This document shows positions 44,471-56,178 of a stretch of DNA of 64,000 nt, piece after piece; the stretch's first letter is position 1, and each line of letters begins with the position of its first letter. Both the position numbers and the translations under genes were made by a program. Where the stretch lies: positions 216 to 64,215 of the forward strand of contig WSUB01000170.1 of assembly GCA_019633425.1 (NCBI GenBank). Direction: 5' to 3'. The DNA comes from Tulasnella sp. 424. Its lineage: Eukaryota > Basidiomycota > Agaricomycetes > Cantharellales > Tulasnellaceae. The notes beneath the pieces were generated by a model that ran no database searches, was not told the origin of the DNA, and saw only the letters and a list, made by a program, of their open reading frames with translations.

Positions 44471-44485
44471 CCCCCCCCCCCCCGA
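44471..44485. repeat. run of 15 C
   Basis: Homopolymer of 15 cytosines on the plus strand, in non-coding DNA. Length may be unreliable in the assembly. Confidence 0.8.
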
Positions 44486-44656
44486 GGGCAATCCGATGAC
44501 GCTCCAGCTCCATGAACTAATTCTATCGTTGTAACATATTCGAAGAAAACAAAATAAGAAAAAATAATTACAGCGTTGTATATGAGGTCCTTGGGAAGAA
44601 AGCGCCGTCCATGACCAACACCGTCCACCCAATGCCGTGACATTGGGAGGGAAGTG

Positions 44657-45137
44657 CTAACTTGAAGCTATAGGAATGATCGCGGTGGCAGCAATGAATA
44701 ATACAAAAGCGAGCAAAATTGTTCCAAATCCCAAAATTTTGATGCTTCTTTCTACGACAAAGTTGCTGGACCTTGTCGATTTCGTGTCGGGACACGACTT
44801 TTCTGACTGGGTTTCGATGTCCGAGCTCGGCTCGATTTGTGCTTCGAGGTCGATGTCGGCCGAGATAATCGCAATCATTATGGCGAAGAGGGTGGCGACC
44901 ATGCTTATTAGGGCCAGCTTTCGTGCCACCTGGGCATTTGGGTGAGGTGAAGCGATAGTAATGGTTAGGATAGCTTGGGCGTCTGCGATGAGGACGCATT
45001 GAGACTGACGGATTTGAATTTGGTTGAGGACATCAAATCCTCTCCAGCCGTGCATGAGTTAAGAGTCTAGAGCTTACCAGCATTAACAAATCAGCTCTGC
45101 TGAGGCGATAGGAGAGGACATGACAGAGGTAGAACAT
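44657..45137 (-). CDS. small two-helix membrane protein, copy 1
   Basis: Exons 45137-45078 and 45004-44657 encode 135 residues starting MFYLCHVLSYRLSRADLLML. Exon 1 is 20 codons long and ends before a phase-0 intron (GTAAGC...CGTCAG), exactly as in the sister gene at 49465, and both share SRADL. Two hydrophobic helices, ARKLALISMVATLFAIMIAI and ILGFGTILLAFVLFIAATAI, are separated by an acidic, serine-rich loop (DIETQSEKSCPD). No known domain recognised; probably an integral membrane protein. Divergence between the copies is concentrated in the loop, while the helices and intron position are kept. Confidence 0.72.
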
Positions 45138-46444
45138 AGTACGGTTATATCTGGCGGGTGGCTTGCAGTCACATGGCGATCCACTATCCAATGTCCAGTA
45201 TTTATGTTAGAAAAGAATGTCTTAGGTGAGTGGATTTTGCTTCGAAATATCATTTGCACATAGCATCCAAGGAGATTTGCCAAGAAAAGAATGTTCGGGG
45301 AACATTCAGTCAAGTAAAGCCAAGTCTTCTGAGCGCCTTAGCCGGTCACGTGGCCGCAGCAATCGGCAAGGCTCGGCCCGTAAGCCAAGATGGTGACGTT
45401 GCCGGTCAATGGCAGCCGACCTGAATGACTCAGAGGTACAAAGTGCATCGGCTCCAGTACTGAATGGGGAGGACCGTAGGTTCGAGCCTCCGAATTATGT
45501 AATATACCTATCCAATTGCGTCCAACTGTCTTGTCAGAGTCGATGTATTGACCATAGGACGAGTACACATTATACCAAGAGATCTTTTCGACGTTTACAC
45601 TTTGATTTCTATCTATTTTGCGTTTCGGGAACGGTATCGGTCAACCGACCTGTTGGCTTGTTCAATTATCACCGCTCTCGATTATCGAGAAGCGAGAGCA
45701 AGGATCTCGAATCAATCTTTTAAAGTTCGTAGTGAGTGTCAACTGGTAGGTTCAAATATCGCTAGGCATCGGCGGGTTTAGTTTCGAGTTGTCCTGCTCA
45801 GAGCTACAACGGACTTGGATATGACGCCATCGGCCTGAAGTCGTTGCTCGAGAGAGCTTTCTTGAATTCAGCGGGTAAACAAACAAATGACAACGCGCCA
45901 AGAACACGGGCTCGCAGCGGTTACCTCAGATCCACAATTGACCGATTAGTAATGATGGCATTGAAGGACGACCCTTACAAGCAACGTCAGTGAAAAGTTA
46001 CAGACGTTGTGGCAACCCAAGGTGGGGGAATCACGGAGTTTTTGGTGACCCAACGTCCGACACTGAACGTGGCTGCTGCAAATGCAGGTGAAACGGGTGG
46101 GTCGACGTGGAGTCAACGAGCCATTCGTTATAATCATATCGCAGGCTGATCAAATTTTCCACGCGGATACATTTCCAGTTGGAACTAAGGAACGGGTGGA
46201 ACCCTCCGCTTCGCTGAGTATGGGTTGCTGGTCAAGAGGTTCCCGGAGAAGGGAAGGTTGGATCTAGCAGGTCCTATGATCAAAGCACGCCCCTACAAGG
46301 AGCTTCTTGTATTAGCATACGTCGTCACAACCGGTTAGGAACTTGTGAAACTAACCGAAAGAATCTAGCTTCGAGTCGTTCGATGGAATGGCCGGATCCG
46401 CATCAGTCAATCGGCTCGATGAAAATTTTCTGCAAACCAAAGGA
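45138..46444. other. intergenic region, no gene seen
   Basis: About 1.3 kb. GTAGGTTCGAGCCTCC near 45476 resembles a tRNA B-box but has no complete tRNA around it. Confidence 0.45.
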
Positions 46445-47753
46445 TCAAATTCGATACCACATTGTGAAGGGTAGGTCCTCTACCACTTTGGTCTCGCTAG
46501 GATAGCTCTTCGAGTAAACATCCGGATACGCTGCAACGAAGAGGCTTCCATTGCTGTGGAGGAAGATACCAATTGTGATTTCTAATAGTACAGATCAGTC
46601 CTCCGTCCAAGGTTAAATAAACCAAAGCAAATAGAATAAAAACATACTACTAGTATCTTTATTCTCCCAGACAAGAATTACTTCGCCGTCTGTCGAAAGT
46701 GTGCATGAAGCAAACTGGTACGGGTAACCGTATGACCAGGAAGTCTTTAGAGTAAGTGAGTCCCAGAGCACCAGGAAACCACGACTAGAAAACGAGAAAA
46801 CGAGATTTGAGAAATGAGAAATGAGAGACGAGTAGTCTAAGGCTATGCGTACGCAGTAGATCCATTGCTCAAGTTGGGATTCGAATCCACCCACTGAATC
46901 GCTAGCCAAGAATGACGTGATCCATCCTACGCTGCATCTGTAAGCGCGTCTCATGATTGACATAGGAACAATGGCCTAGTTGAGACTTACAATCCGTTCT
47001 AGAATAGTGGTGTTGGACAAGGAATTGCAGCGTATGCGGAGTGCCTGATTTGCGTCGTCTGTCATCTGGGCATGGCCATTATCAAGTCTAAGGTAGCAAT
47101 CCTTATCGAATCCATCTATAAGTAGTTTCAGAGCTCCTTGTGGTTGGAGGTTACTCTTATCACTGCGTTTCAGTGAAGGCGCGGCCGCTGGTGTTGGCTC
47201 GATCCGAGGCCTGATACAAGTGATATCGGGTCAACGTTAACCTTCCCGGAATCGCTTACAAGACCGAACCCCGTTCTCACTCGTCGTCGTCTTCGGGAGG
47301 TGTCCACCGATCCAGGAGTGCAACTTGCAATTTTGTCCAGTCGTCGCGAACATCTTGCGGAAGCCGGGAGTGCCATGTTAGTGCTTTATGGGAGAAGTGG
47401 AGTGAAGCAAAGTCCGCCGTCCAAGCGAGATCTCGAAGTTTCCCTTCCTTCCATGCTGCCGCACGAATAGCACGAATAAAATGGTTGCACTCTTCCCAGT
47501 TGATACCCTTAAAGGGTTCGACTGTGAACGAAACTTTGAACGCGACTCGTAATCTCCGAGCATAGTTTACATACTAGTCGGTGGAGAGGACATTGCTGTG
47601 CGAGCGCTTGCCACATTCTGTGGTGGTATTTACCACTTCGAGATTAGCGCGGTGGTATGCAGTGTAGTGCAGAATATCGAGGTCGGCGAAGGACGAGGGA
47701 CAAGGGGATGCCGACCGCGAGGTGTGCACGTGCTCGGTGACATTTCTTCTCAT
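46445..47753 (-). CDS. Agaricomycete protein with Gag-like region (six exons)
   Basis: Exons 47753-47634, 47573-47281, 47210-46991, 46926-46853, 46784-46648 and 46581-46445; about 326 residues, all junctions in frame with good donors and acceptors. Residues ~55-138 (FKGINWEECNHFIRAIRAAA, then DLAWTADFASLHFSHKALTW, then DDWTKLQVALLDRW) resemble a region common in Agaricomycete hypothetical proteins and similar in form to retrotransposon Gag capsid domains: short helices, a conserved W, and an ALLDRW end. The C-terminal half (ALKLLIDGFDKDCYLRLDNG, then STARGFLVLWDSLTL, ending FTMWYRI) is unassigned. No integrase or reverse transcriptase lies nearby, so it is probably a host gene with a domesticated-looking domain. 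The start at 47753 and exon 1 are tentative. Confidence 0.65.
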
Positions 47754-49033
47754 CACATCGGGCCCATTTCCCCAACAGACATAATAACTCCCGAACACAA
47801 CCAATGTTCTTGTCCAGTCATGCAGTCGAGGTCACTGTTTGGTAGCGCCCTCAAACTGGACCCCGACTACATTGTTGACGAGATTCCCAGTTGGCCGACC
47901 CCTTCGAGTCACGTTGAATCCGCCAAGAGAAGAGAGGCAAACGGTGTTGATTCAAGATACTAGTGAGCGAGTTCACTTGATATACATGAGATCGAGAGAA
48001 CATATCTGACGATCATGCCTCGGCGCTGCATGGATTGACTTCCGAAGGAGGACCCCCTTACCACTTTGTGCGACGGAGGCTCCTGACATGCAACCAAACC
48101 TAGCGGCTACATGAAATCCTATGTAACGCAGTTCCAAATATAGTAGCTTTTTCAGTCGAGAAATCCACGCTGCGCACATGCGGCACGCCTTAAGCCTCAT
48201 TCTTGGCCCAAGGCAAAACAGCCACTACCCGGATAGCCAGCACCCATTCTCGCTCTTAAACGTATCTAAACTCTACGCTATGTGATCGCCTGGGGCGTAC
48301 CCGTCACAAGGCCACCCTTTACGGGAGGTACTTGGCCCCTATCATTTTGGGACTGGTAGATCTTATTTCGGGCAAACCCCTGGCGATCATATAAGAAAGC
48401 GTTCAAGCTAGTGCAAGAGCCGACGATTACTGGACGGAGCGGGAGGAAACTGAAAGGATAGGACTACGCTTTCAGAGCGGTGATCGGTTCCAGTTCGTAG
48501 AGGATTGGTTCGGGTGTCAAGAAGGAGTAAAGAGATATTTGTGTGGGTGATTTACGAACTGGGTTAAATCCGACAGCAAGTGTACACCCGGCGCTTTCGA
48601 GGGAGGCTCTTTCCATCCGTCCGAGGCTAGTCGGGGTTCAAGCTCCGGTAAACTGATCGCATTTAGGAGTTCCATATCTGGCCATATTCTCGGATGAAAG
48701 GACCGAATCTTCCGTATCTCAAAGCCAAGTCCCTCCCGCTTATCTTTAATCACCGAAAGATGCATCGTCTCTTCATCCACGTGACCCCACAACGCGCTTA
48801 TTAGTCCGACAGTGTTTGTCCGTCCAAACTTCCCTACACGCGTTCCGTGTCGCGAGAAAGGGGAAAACATATAAACCATAGAATTGACATAAGAAGCATA
48901 AAACTCCAGTGAAGTTAGAGGGATAGAAGGGGAAAACAAGAATAGTAGAACAAGAAACCCCGCGGAAAGCGCCCAACTCAAGCTTAGGCAAGAGGATGTT
49001 ACAATATGTGCCAAGGCCGCGATGAGAGTCCAC
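47754..49033. other. intergenic region with one doubtful open frame
   Basis: A minus-strand open frame at 48517-49014 (about 165 codons) begins with a hydrophobic stretch (LSAGFLVLLFLFSPSIPL) but has no ATG near its start. It could be read-through 3' sequence of the membrane-protein gene at 49465. Not called as a gene. Confidence 0.4.
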
Positions 49034-49465
49034 TTATACTCCCTGGATCGTCATAATAGCGACGATGAACAACACCAAAGCCACGAACGTCATGCCCAAG
49101 GCAGATAACTTGATTCCACGCTCGAGCTTTTGATTAGACGCGGTATCCGACGCGTCGACTTCAGCATTTGACGAGGCCATCGCGGTGAGAATAGCGAAAA
49201 GCGTGGCGACGACACTCGCGAGAGCGATCTTCTGAGACGTATGCGGGTCAGGTTGAGGCGGCGTGATGGCCATGGCGATGAGAGCTTGGGAGTTCGCGGC
49301 GAGGATGTATTGGTTCTGGAATAGAAAAATGGGGCGGAAGTGAGCATACACGGTCAGACATCTATTTCGAGCGAGGGTGTGAATATTCGATGACGACAGA
49401 CTCACGAGAGCAATTAGGTCAGCTCGACTACATCGGGAATGAAGGGCGTTAAGGGCGGCAATCAT
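49034..49465 (-). CDS. small two-helix membrane protein, copy 2
   Basis: Exons 49465-49406 and 49315-49034 encode 113 residues starting MIAALNALHSRCSRADLIAL. The intron is 90 bases (GTGAGT...TTCCAG) and sits at the same codon and phase as in the copy at 45137. Two hydrophobic helices, SQKIALASVVATLFAILTAM and SALGMTFVALVLFIVAIMTI, flank an Asp/Glu-rich loop (NAEVDASDTASNQKLERG). No known domain; likely a membrane protein. An open frame ending at 49462 overlaps its start by four bases; I do not consider it coding. Confidence 0.72.
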   Translation of the reverse strand: MIAALNALHSRCSRADLIALVSLSSSNIHTLARNRCLTVYAHFRPIFLFQNQYILAANSQALIAMAITPPQPDPHTSQKIALASVVATLFAILTAMASSNAEVDASDTASNQKLERGIKLSALGMTFVALVLFIVAIMTIQGV

Positions 49466-52400
49466 GAGCGCTTATTTGGGATAGTTCTGAGGGCGTTTGC
49501 GATGGGGAAGTCGACGATGGATTCGTTTACTCGGGTTTTGATCATTCGAAAACTAAACTGGGTAGCGAGCTGAACTAGGACTGCACCCCACAGAACGCCA
49601 GATTCTCGGAATCCACACACGGTTATATGGTCAGGTGGTACTGCCATTATGGCGGAGGCACGCATCCGCGCTTTCCAAAGAGAAAACTGGCGAGGCCGCA
49701 TTGTTCCATGGCCAAATATCTGCGTTCGCCTAACATCAGGTGTAACAGTATAATACTCCAAAGTAAAAAAATGTCCAACAGATGGAGAGCAAGAGAGCGC
49801 GTTGAAATCGAGTTCCGTTTATAAGAGTGGATAGCTAGACCGCTTGCGCCTTTTGCCTTGCACACGAATGTCTAGACTTCTTTACGCGGCCGAGAAGCCT
49901 TCGAAAAACGAGGCAAAGGGACGGTATTTCATTTCCATCCAGCTTATCCACGTGTTTCCTGATATTTTCCCTCGAACGATCCTGTAATGAAGGAGTTTGT
50001 GCGGGACGACAGATGGAGGCCCGTGAGAATCTTGCGCCACAAATGTTCACTTTCACTCTGCGACCGTTGAAGGAGGTCGAACACGGCTAGGATGTTAACA
50101 AAAGGCCAAATGGTAAAGCACACAGGGGACGCTGTATATGTATCGAGATGCTAATAATTACAGTAACGGGTAATCTAATATGGAGACATCATGAACCCGG
50201 CCATATCCTGTATCCTAAGAACGGCTCCTTCATCTGACAAGTTAATGCGGTAGCCTGGACACACGATATCTACAGACCAGTCCCGTATATGTACAACTCA
50301 AACCATCGCCCTTTTGCACCCCCATCAGTCTCCCTATTTGGCGTGATTGCAAGGGAATTTGCCCGAAAGGGGTAATCCCATTTACGGGCAAGAGCACGGA
50401 GCCAGTGCCTTTGCTAACGCTGGGATACCCCATGATGAGACCAAGCCCAGGGGTGAGCACACCGGACGGGGACCGCGGTGAACGTAAAAGGGATAGACGG
50501 TTAAGAGAAGGAAGGATGGGGGGCTACGCGGCTTCGTCGGTTGGTGGTGACAGTTGGTGATCAGGCGCTCGTTGCGAACGGATGATCTGAGAAGAGTGAA
50601 AGAACGACAAGACGCTAACCACGCATCAAATGGTTGGTGAGCTATGAAGGTAATGTAGTACGGCGCCACACGTCACGTTGAGGTGAGCAAGGGCCTCTAC
50701 ATCTGTGACGTCGGCGCCATACTACATCGATATCGTAGACAAACGCGACCAGTGATTGGCAAGGCGGCGAGTCGTAGTGGGTGGGGAGCAGAGTAATAGG
50801 GAAAATAAATCGAGAGGGTGCATGAGCTGGTGGTTAGCCTTACATTATATATCGAAAAAGCATGTGTACGACCCCTCCTCGTGTTGCACATTATTGGAAG
50901 GAGGACCTTTTTGCCTGATCAACGTTACTTGACCTATGCATGTGAGCAGCCTTCCATCGGCATTCCTGTGGGAGACGCAGTTCCGCAGAACAGGTCGATC
51001 GATCGGCTTACGTACAGCAACCCCTTCCAATCTCAAAGCAGTCCCTTCGGTGTCCAAACCCGAGAGGGAGCCCTGCAAACAAACAAAACAAAGTTGGAAA
51101 AAACCGGCGGAAAGTCAAACTCCGAAATGCGCGCTTCAATGTCAGTCAGTATCAGTGCAACGGCAAAGCAGCTGCAGGGAAGGAGTTGCCTCTCTTATCC
51201 AATCAACGAGGTCCGGTGTCCCAAACCATTGGAGCACGTTCGGGCGCAGCTTCTCCAATTCAGTTGGGGGACCCTTTTGCGTCCGACAACGGCGCACGTC
51301 GGGATCTGGAACGGTGCACCGCCGGGCGGGGTCCAGTGGCCAATAGGAAGGATGATCCGCAGGTTCGGGCGTCGGTCCGTCCGAAGGGGAAGGGATCGGC
51401 AGGATTTTTTTGCTGGGTCGGGATGGATTGAAAGGGTGCAGAGGTGGGAAGCTAGGCTGACTTTTTTGGGTTCACGTGTGGCTTGACCCAGGGTCCTCTT
51501 CTGGAAATTCATTTCCCTCATTTGGGATCGTTTTTAACTATTTTTTAATATAACCATTCGATGGGCAGTGTCTTATAAAAGTAACAAGCCACGGACGAGG
51601 TTAACTGATGAGGTCTTGCGGATCAAAAGAACCCGAGGGAGAGCGGTGTTGAGAGTGAGTCTGAGGAGGGAAATGAGTCGCAGTTGCCCTCGAAAAAAAG
51701 GCGGGGATGTCTGCGTACGGCAGGGGTACTCTAAATTGTATTATACGTATCCCTTAAATGGGTACCTCAACTCCGCGGTCCCGAGTGCTGAGAGACAAAC
51801 ACGACCGCCGTATATATGTCTTATATAAGTAACTGCCAACGTGGAGCTTTCTGGAACGAAACGCACGGGCATTAAAGACAGAGTTGTGCACATTTCAATA
51901 TAGGATCCCCGCGCGGGACATATCGGGATTCCTACAAAACGCGTTGCGAGCAATCGGGTTGCTAACTGCAGATGATCTGGTGCTCTGCTGTGCATCAGAA
52001 CGCGCGGCCAAAGATTTGTGATTGACTGGGAGTGGGGTGTGGATGAACGCCGTTAACGCGGCCGGCGGCGAACCGACTTCTCCACAATCTAGGCATAGTA
52101 AGCTTGGAAGAACGAAAAACGTGTTTTCAGAGAGCAACCATGGTCGCATGGGTGAATAGGATCGTGCAAAGGAGGGGGGGACGGGTATGAGCATGGGAAG
52201 GAAACCGAATAACTACTTTTACCACCGGCTCGTCCCTCAACTCTCGGCCTCACTCCCCTTTTCAGCACCGAACCACCCGCACTCCTCTCCCCTTGCCCTT
52301 ACCCCAAACGCAAGAAACAGAGTTTTGCATTACTGTCTGCCATCCCAAGTTCTCTGGTTGCCAGCGGGGGTTGCATTCTCATTCTTCAACACAAACCGGG

Positions 52401-52830
52401 ATCTTGGTGGATTGGGCATTTTTTTGCTTTCCCTTTTCCCACCCGGCCTCTCGCGCGGTCGTTTCCCAATTTCTCTCCCACCAGAGGCTTTTTCCCGACC
52501 AGCCCATCCACAACACACCATCCGCACCAATCGCAATTCTCTTTTGTACATTCGGTGCCTCTTCCATTCTTCTTCTCTATCTCTCAATCTTTTCTTTGTT
52601 GTATTATTCTATCAGCAGATCATCAAAACGTCATCACATAAGCCACACCACCCACCCTCTGGCCTCCGAACACCAGCCACGGCCTTGCGCAAACCTATCG
52701 GACCTTCCAGACTCTTTTTTTTTTCTCTCACACCACGCGTCGCGCCGGAGCACTCGACCTCGGGGGAAAGGGGCGCAAATAGGAAGGAAGGCCCGCAAAC
52801 CGAAACTCAGAAAAAACCCAAACAACATCA
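49466..52830. other. gene-poor region and long 5' flank of the redox gene
   Basis: About 3.4 kb without a supported gene. 50653-50727 is an inverted repeat. From about 52250 the strand is pyrimidine-rich, as expected for a promoter and 5' leader of the gene at 52831; long open frames there overlap one another. Confidence 0.45.
50653..50727. repeat. inverted repeat around GGCGCC
   Basis: Left arm 50653-50676 (ATGTAGTACGGCGCC...CGTCAC) and right arm 50705-50727 are reverse complements except for two differences and a one-base gap, with a 28-base loop. Each arm contains the palindrome GGCGCC and an ACGTCAC or GTGACGT motif. It could be a transposon end pair, a hairpin or paired regulatory sites. 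Confidence 0.6.
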
Positions 52831-55800
52831 ATGTCTTCAATAATCTCCCGTCTCACTTCCTCTCGATCCTCTCGAGGTTCTTCTACCACCATGGCCTCAA
52901 ATCCGATGGCGGGTGCGAGCTCTACCACCGTCCCTTCCACCACGCTAGGCAACTCGGTCACCTCTTTACCGCTCTCCACCAACACCGTCAACACCTCGTC
53001 CTCCACATCCGAAGGCGTACCCATGCACGAACCCATCGACGAAGAGGTGTTGGCTGACGTTGCGAGCATGTTGATCATTGATTCGAGAGGGAATCAGATC
53101 CCTTTTGGCAGGATTTACGAGTATCAGAGGACGGTGGTTGTCTTTATACGTGAGTCTCCCCTCCGCCCTTCTCCCCCACTCTGGTTAGCCTCTCGGCCGT
53201 TGTTGACGACGTTTTGAATCGATGTGTTGGCGACGTAGGGCATTTCTTTTGCGGAGTGAGTGAAAGACCGGTCGTCTGCATACACCAACGTACACTCAAA
53301 CCCCTTCCTTTCTTTTTTCAGATGTGTGCAAGTTACGTATCGGCACTCGCTCGTGTACCAACAGACGCGCTCGACGCAGCAGGGACGAAAATCGTGCTCA
53401 TTGGATGTGGCGCTTGGGATATGATTCCAACGTATCAAGGTCAGTCTTTCTAATCCAGCCTCAAACCTCCACCGGCACGCGCAACTTTTTTGCAAAAACC
53501 CATGCCGTACACCGGAGTCTACGCAGCTCCGTGTCGAAGTCACTAGAACGATCGAACCCCCCGCGACACACGACGACGAATTGAAGGAAGGGGAAGGGGG
53601 GGAGGTAACCATGGCGTACGAAATATGCTTCCCGATAATTCGTCGTCATTCCTCCGTATGGAAAGCTCCCCCTTCCTTTTTTCTCAAGACCTTGACTCCC
53701 CCACACCTCGGCCATCGGCGCTCCCTCCCCTCTCCCCTCTTCCTTCTCAATTATACCAGGACCAGGGGAGAGATGGGTCCAAGGTGTTCCTTCGTCCTCG
53801 CCCATTCTCCCTTTCCACGTCTCAGGAGGTTTGGCGTGTGGAAGGACGGAGGGATGGTTCCCGAAGCAGAGGGTGCACCTTCCTCATTTGGAAGTGAATG
53901 GGGGCTTGTGTTGATGCACACCCACAACGAGACCCTGTTGTTTTTACTTCCGAGCATCTCTCCTCGACCACGTTTCTCGTTCTTTTTACTTTGCACCTCC
54001 TCCTATCTTTTCTTTGTTCCTCAACCCGGCCGATATCAAACTAACCCGCCTCTTGCACAGATACGACAAAATTCAGGGGTCTCGTCTACTCGGACCCAAC
54101 GTGCAAGCTTCACGATGCTTTTGGACTCATCAGTGATTTGGTCGTGCCACCAAAGAACGAACGGTCGATACGCAGTTATGTACCGAGGAGGTACGGCAAA
54201 GCTGTGAGGAAAGGGATTGTGGTGCGTTTTTCCATCTTGCCTCAACCAAAATTAGCAGGTTGATTGACGCTGGGTCGGGGTTGCGTATTGTAGGAAGGAT
54301 TGAAGCAACCTATTAATGCTATGACTGGACGATACGGACCTATCCCTCAGCTGGGTGGAGATTTCATTCTGGGTCCGGGGAACGTATGCACGTACGCTCA
54401 TCGGATGAAGAACACCATGGACCGTACGTCCCTCTCGCTCTCTCTGTCCTTCTCCCCCTAACAACATCCCAACCCTTTTTGACACAGACCTCGAAGTGCA
54501 CGACCTAATGGCCCTCGCAGAGGTTCAACTCCCGATCCCTCAATCACTCTCCTCACCACCCTCCCGACCAAAGCAAAAACGCTCCCAACACTCGATCTCG
54601 TACTCCTTCGCTCGTCCGCTGATGGGTGACGTCGAGGAGGATTACGGTGTCTGCACTTTACCCCCGGCGCACAACAGCAAGCCGTCGTCCAGCGGGATCC
54701 CCGTCTGGAGCTCATCCGCCTCGACCAAGAGCGCAGGAGGAGGAGGAGGAGGAGCAAGCACGCCGAACCGCCGTCGGAGTCCCTCGCACGCGAGCACGTC
54801 CAACGCGCGCCCCGCCGGCAGCTCCTCAACCACCACCGTCACCAGCACGACGACGACCCCACTCGAAGAACGCTGGAACGCCCGCCCGGTATCGATGATC
54901 CTCCGCGGGACGGGCAGCGAATCCGACTTGATGTACCGCGCTCACCAAGGGCTCGGCGTCAACGCTGCCGTCAGCGCGGGGATCGGCGGTCCGGGAGTCG
55001 TGAGTGGTGGATACGGGTACTTTGACGTTGGAGATGTTGAAGAGGCTTTGAGTCAGGCGTCGGCGGCGACAACGCCAGCGGGGGGTCCCGGTGGGACGGT
55101 GTGGTATAGCTATGCGGGAGCGGATGGGAAGAAGGAGGAAAAGGACTCGTATTGGAAGGCTGCTGGAGGAGGAAGTGGTGGGAAGGAGCCCATCAGTGCG
55201 AGTGGGACGGATAGCAGTGGGAGGGGCAAGAAGAGACCGCCGAATCCGTACGCCGCGATTTCCGTCCCGGTCCAGACCGTCCCGCCCTCTGGTTTGATTC
55301 CGTCTCCTACGACGTCCGGACGGCCCGTCACGGCTTCAGGCATCCTCGGAGGGGAGAAAGTCGGCATCGGGAAAGGAGAGGCTGGACGACCGAGTACGGC
55401 TCTAGGGATGAGAAGGCCTGAGATCCGGAGCCTCAGTACCGCCTCTTCGTCCATCCCCGTTCTCAAAAAGAGCTCCACTCCGAAGAAGTTGAAGAGGAGC
55501 TCGACTACGACTGCTGTGCCGACGCTCATCACCACGACACCCGCAAGCGCAACCTCGGCGTTGACGATCCCGTCCGGCCCACCGCAGTTCATGTCCGCGT
55601 CACCTTCCTCCGCTTCGACGTCCCCGCCGTTTTCGCCTACCACCCCAACGACATCGGCTTCTTCACCCTCGAGGTCTCCTCCAACGAGCCCTCTGAAATC
55701 GCCACCGACGAAGAAACGCTCGCTCACCTCGGCATCCGCTACTCAACCACCCGCAACCGGTCCAGGCACGCACCCCCCACTCTCCCCATCCCATTCCTTC

Positions 55801-56178
55801 GCGCTCTCGTTTTCCTCACAAGCACCATCGTCCGCACACCCACCGTCCCCGATGACGCTCCCACCCTCATCCGCAGCGAGCAGTTCCCCGCCCACACCCT
55901 CCATGTCCAGCTCCCCGCCCCGAGGAGCCGTCAACGCCAAGATCATCGACCCCGTTGAGCTGTTGAGCGTGGACATGGACAGCTGGAGCAACGCGCGCAG
56001 CGCGAGTCGGCCTACGACTGCCGGTGGGAGCAGTTCCATTCGGTCTGTGCTTATCAGCGAGGATGGGTCGACGGCTGCTGCCGCTCCGGTGGTGCCCGCG
56101 GTTCCAACTCCCGCGTCGATTGGGAGGAGGATGAGGCAGATGAGTTTGAGTGATGGGGCGAGGGACGATAGACGATGA
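52831..56178 (+). CDS. PRXL2 / AhpC-TSA_2-like redox protein with long low-complexity tail
   Basis: Exons 52831-53149, 53239-53255, 53322-53439, 54061-54221, 54294-54423 and 54488-56178; 811 residues. Residues ~85-255 form a thioredoxin-like AhpC/TSA domain: FGRIYEYQRTVVVFIR, the redox motif HFFC-GM-C (C111-x2-C114), KIVLIGCGAWDMIPTYQ, GLVYSDPTCKLHDAFGL, GGDFILGPG. Proteins of this type reduce thiol or peroxide substrates; the exact substrate here is unknown. A Ser/Thr-rich leader of about 65 residues precedes it. The last ~560 residues are Ser/Thr/Pro/Gly-rich and probably disordered (SKPSSSGIPVWSSSASTKSA, SPPTSPLKSPPTKKRS). Exon 2 is only 17 bases and encodes the first redox Cys. The third intron (53440-54060) is 621 bases, about ten times the local norm. 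Start at 52831 is the first ATG in frame. Confidence 0.85.

Noticed and set aside
44077..44643. Minus-strand open frame of 188 codons as a gene
   Set aside because: It runs through a 15-C homopolymer, and its only recognisable part is the out-of-frame second half of a broken two-helix gene.
46861..46926. B-box-like GGATTCGAATCCC on the minus strand, suggesting a tRNA
   Set aside because: It lies inside coding exon 4 of the Gag-like gene and has no A-box partner.
48517..49014. Minus-strand open frame after the small membrane-protein gene
   Set aside because: No ATG near its start; it might be an extra exon of the gene at 49465 through a GTATAAG donor, but the frame does not fit convincingly.
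49462..49761. Open frame overlapping the start of the small membrane-protein gene by four bases
   Set aside because: Such ATGA overlaps mean translation coupling in bacteria, not in this eukaryotic context; no homologous frame precedes the sister gene at 45137.
50818..51486. Plus-strand open frame of 222 codons
   Set aside because: No domain-like sequence or splice context, and comparable frames occur in other phases over the same bases.
52293..53057. Long open frame (254 codons) overlapping the start of the redox gene
   Set aside because: It lies in the pyrimidine-rich leader and runs out of frame through exon 1 of the real gene; its composition follows from the base bias.
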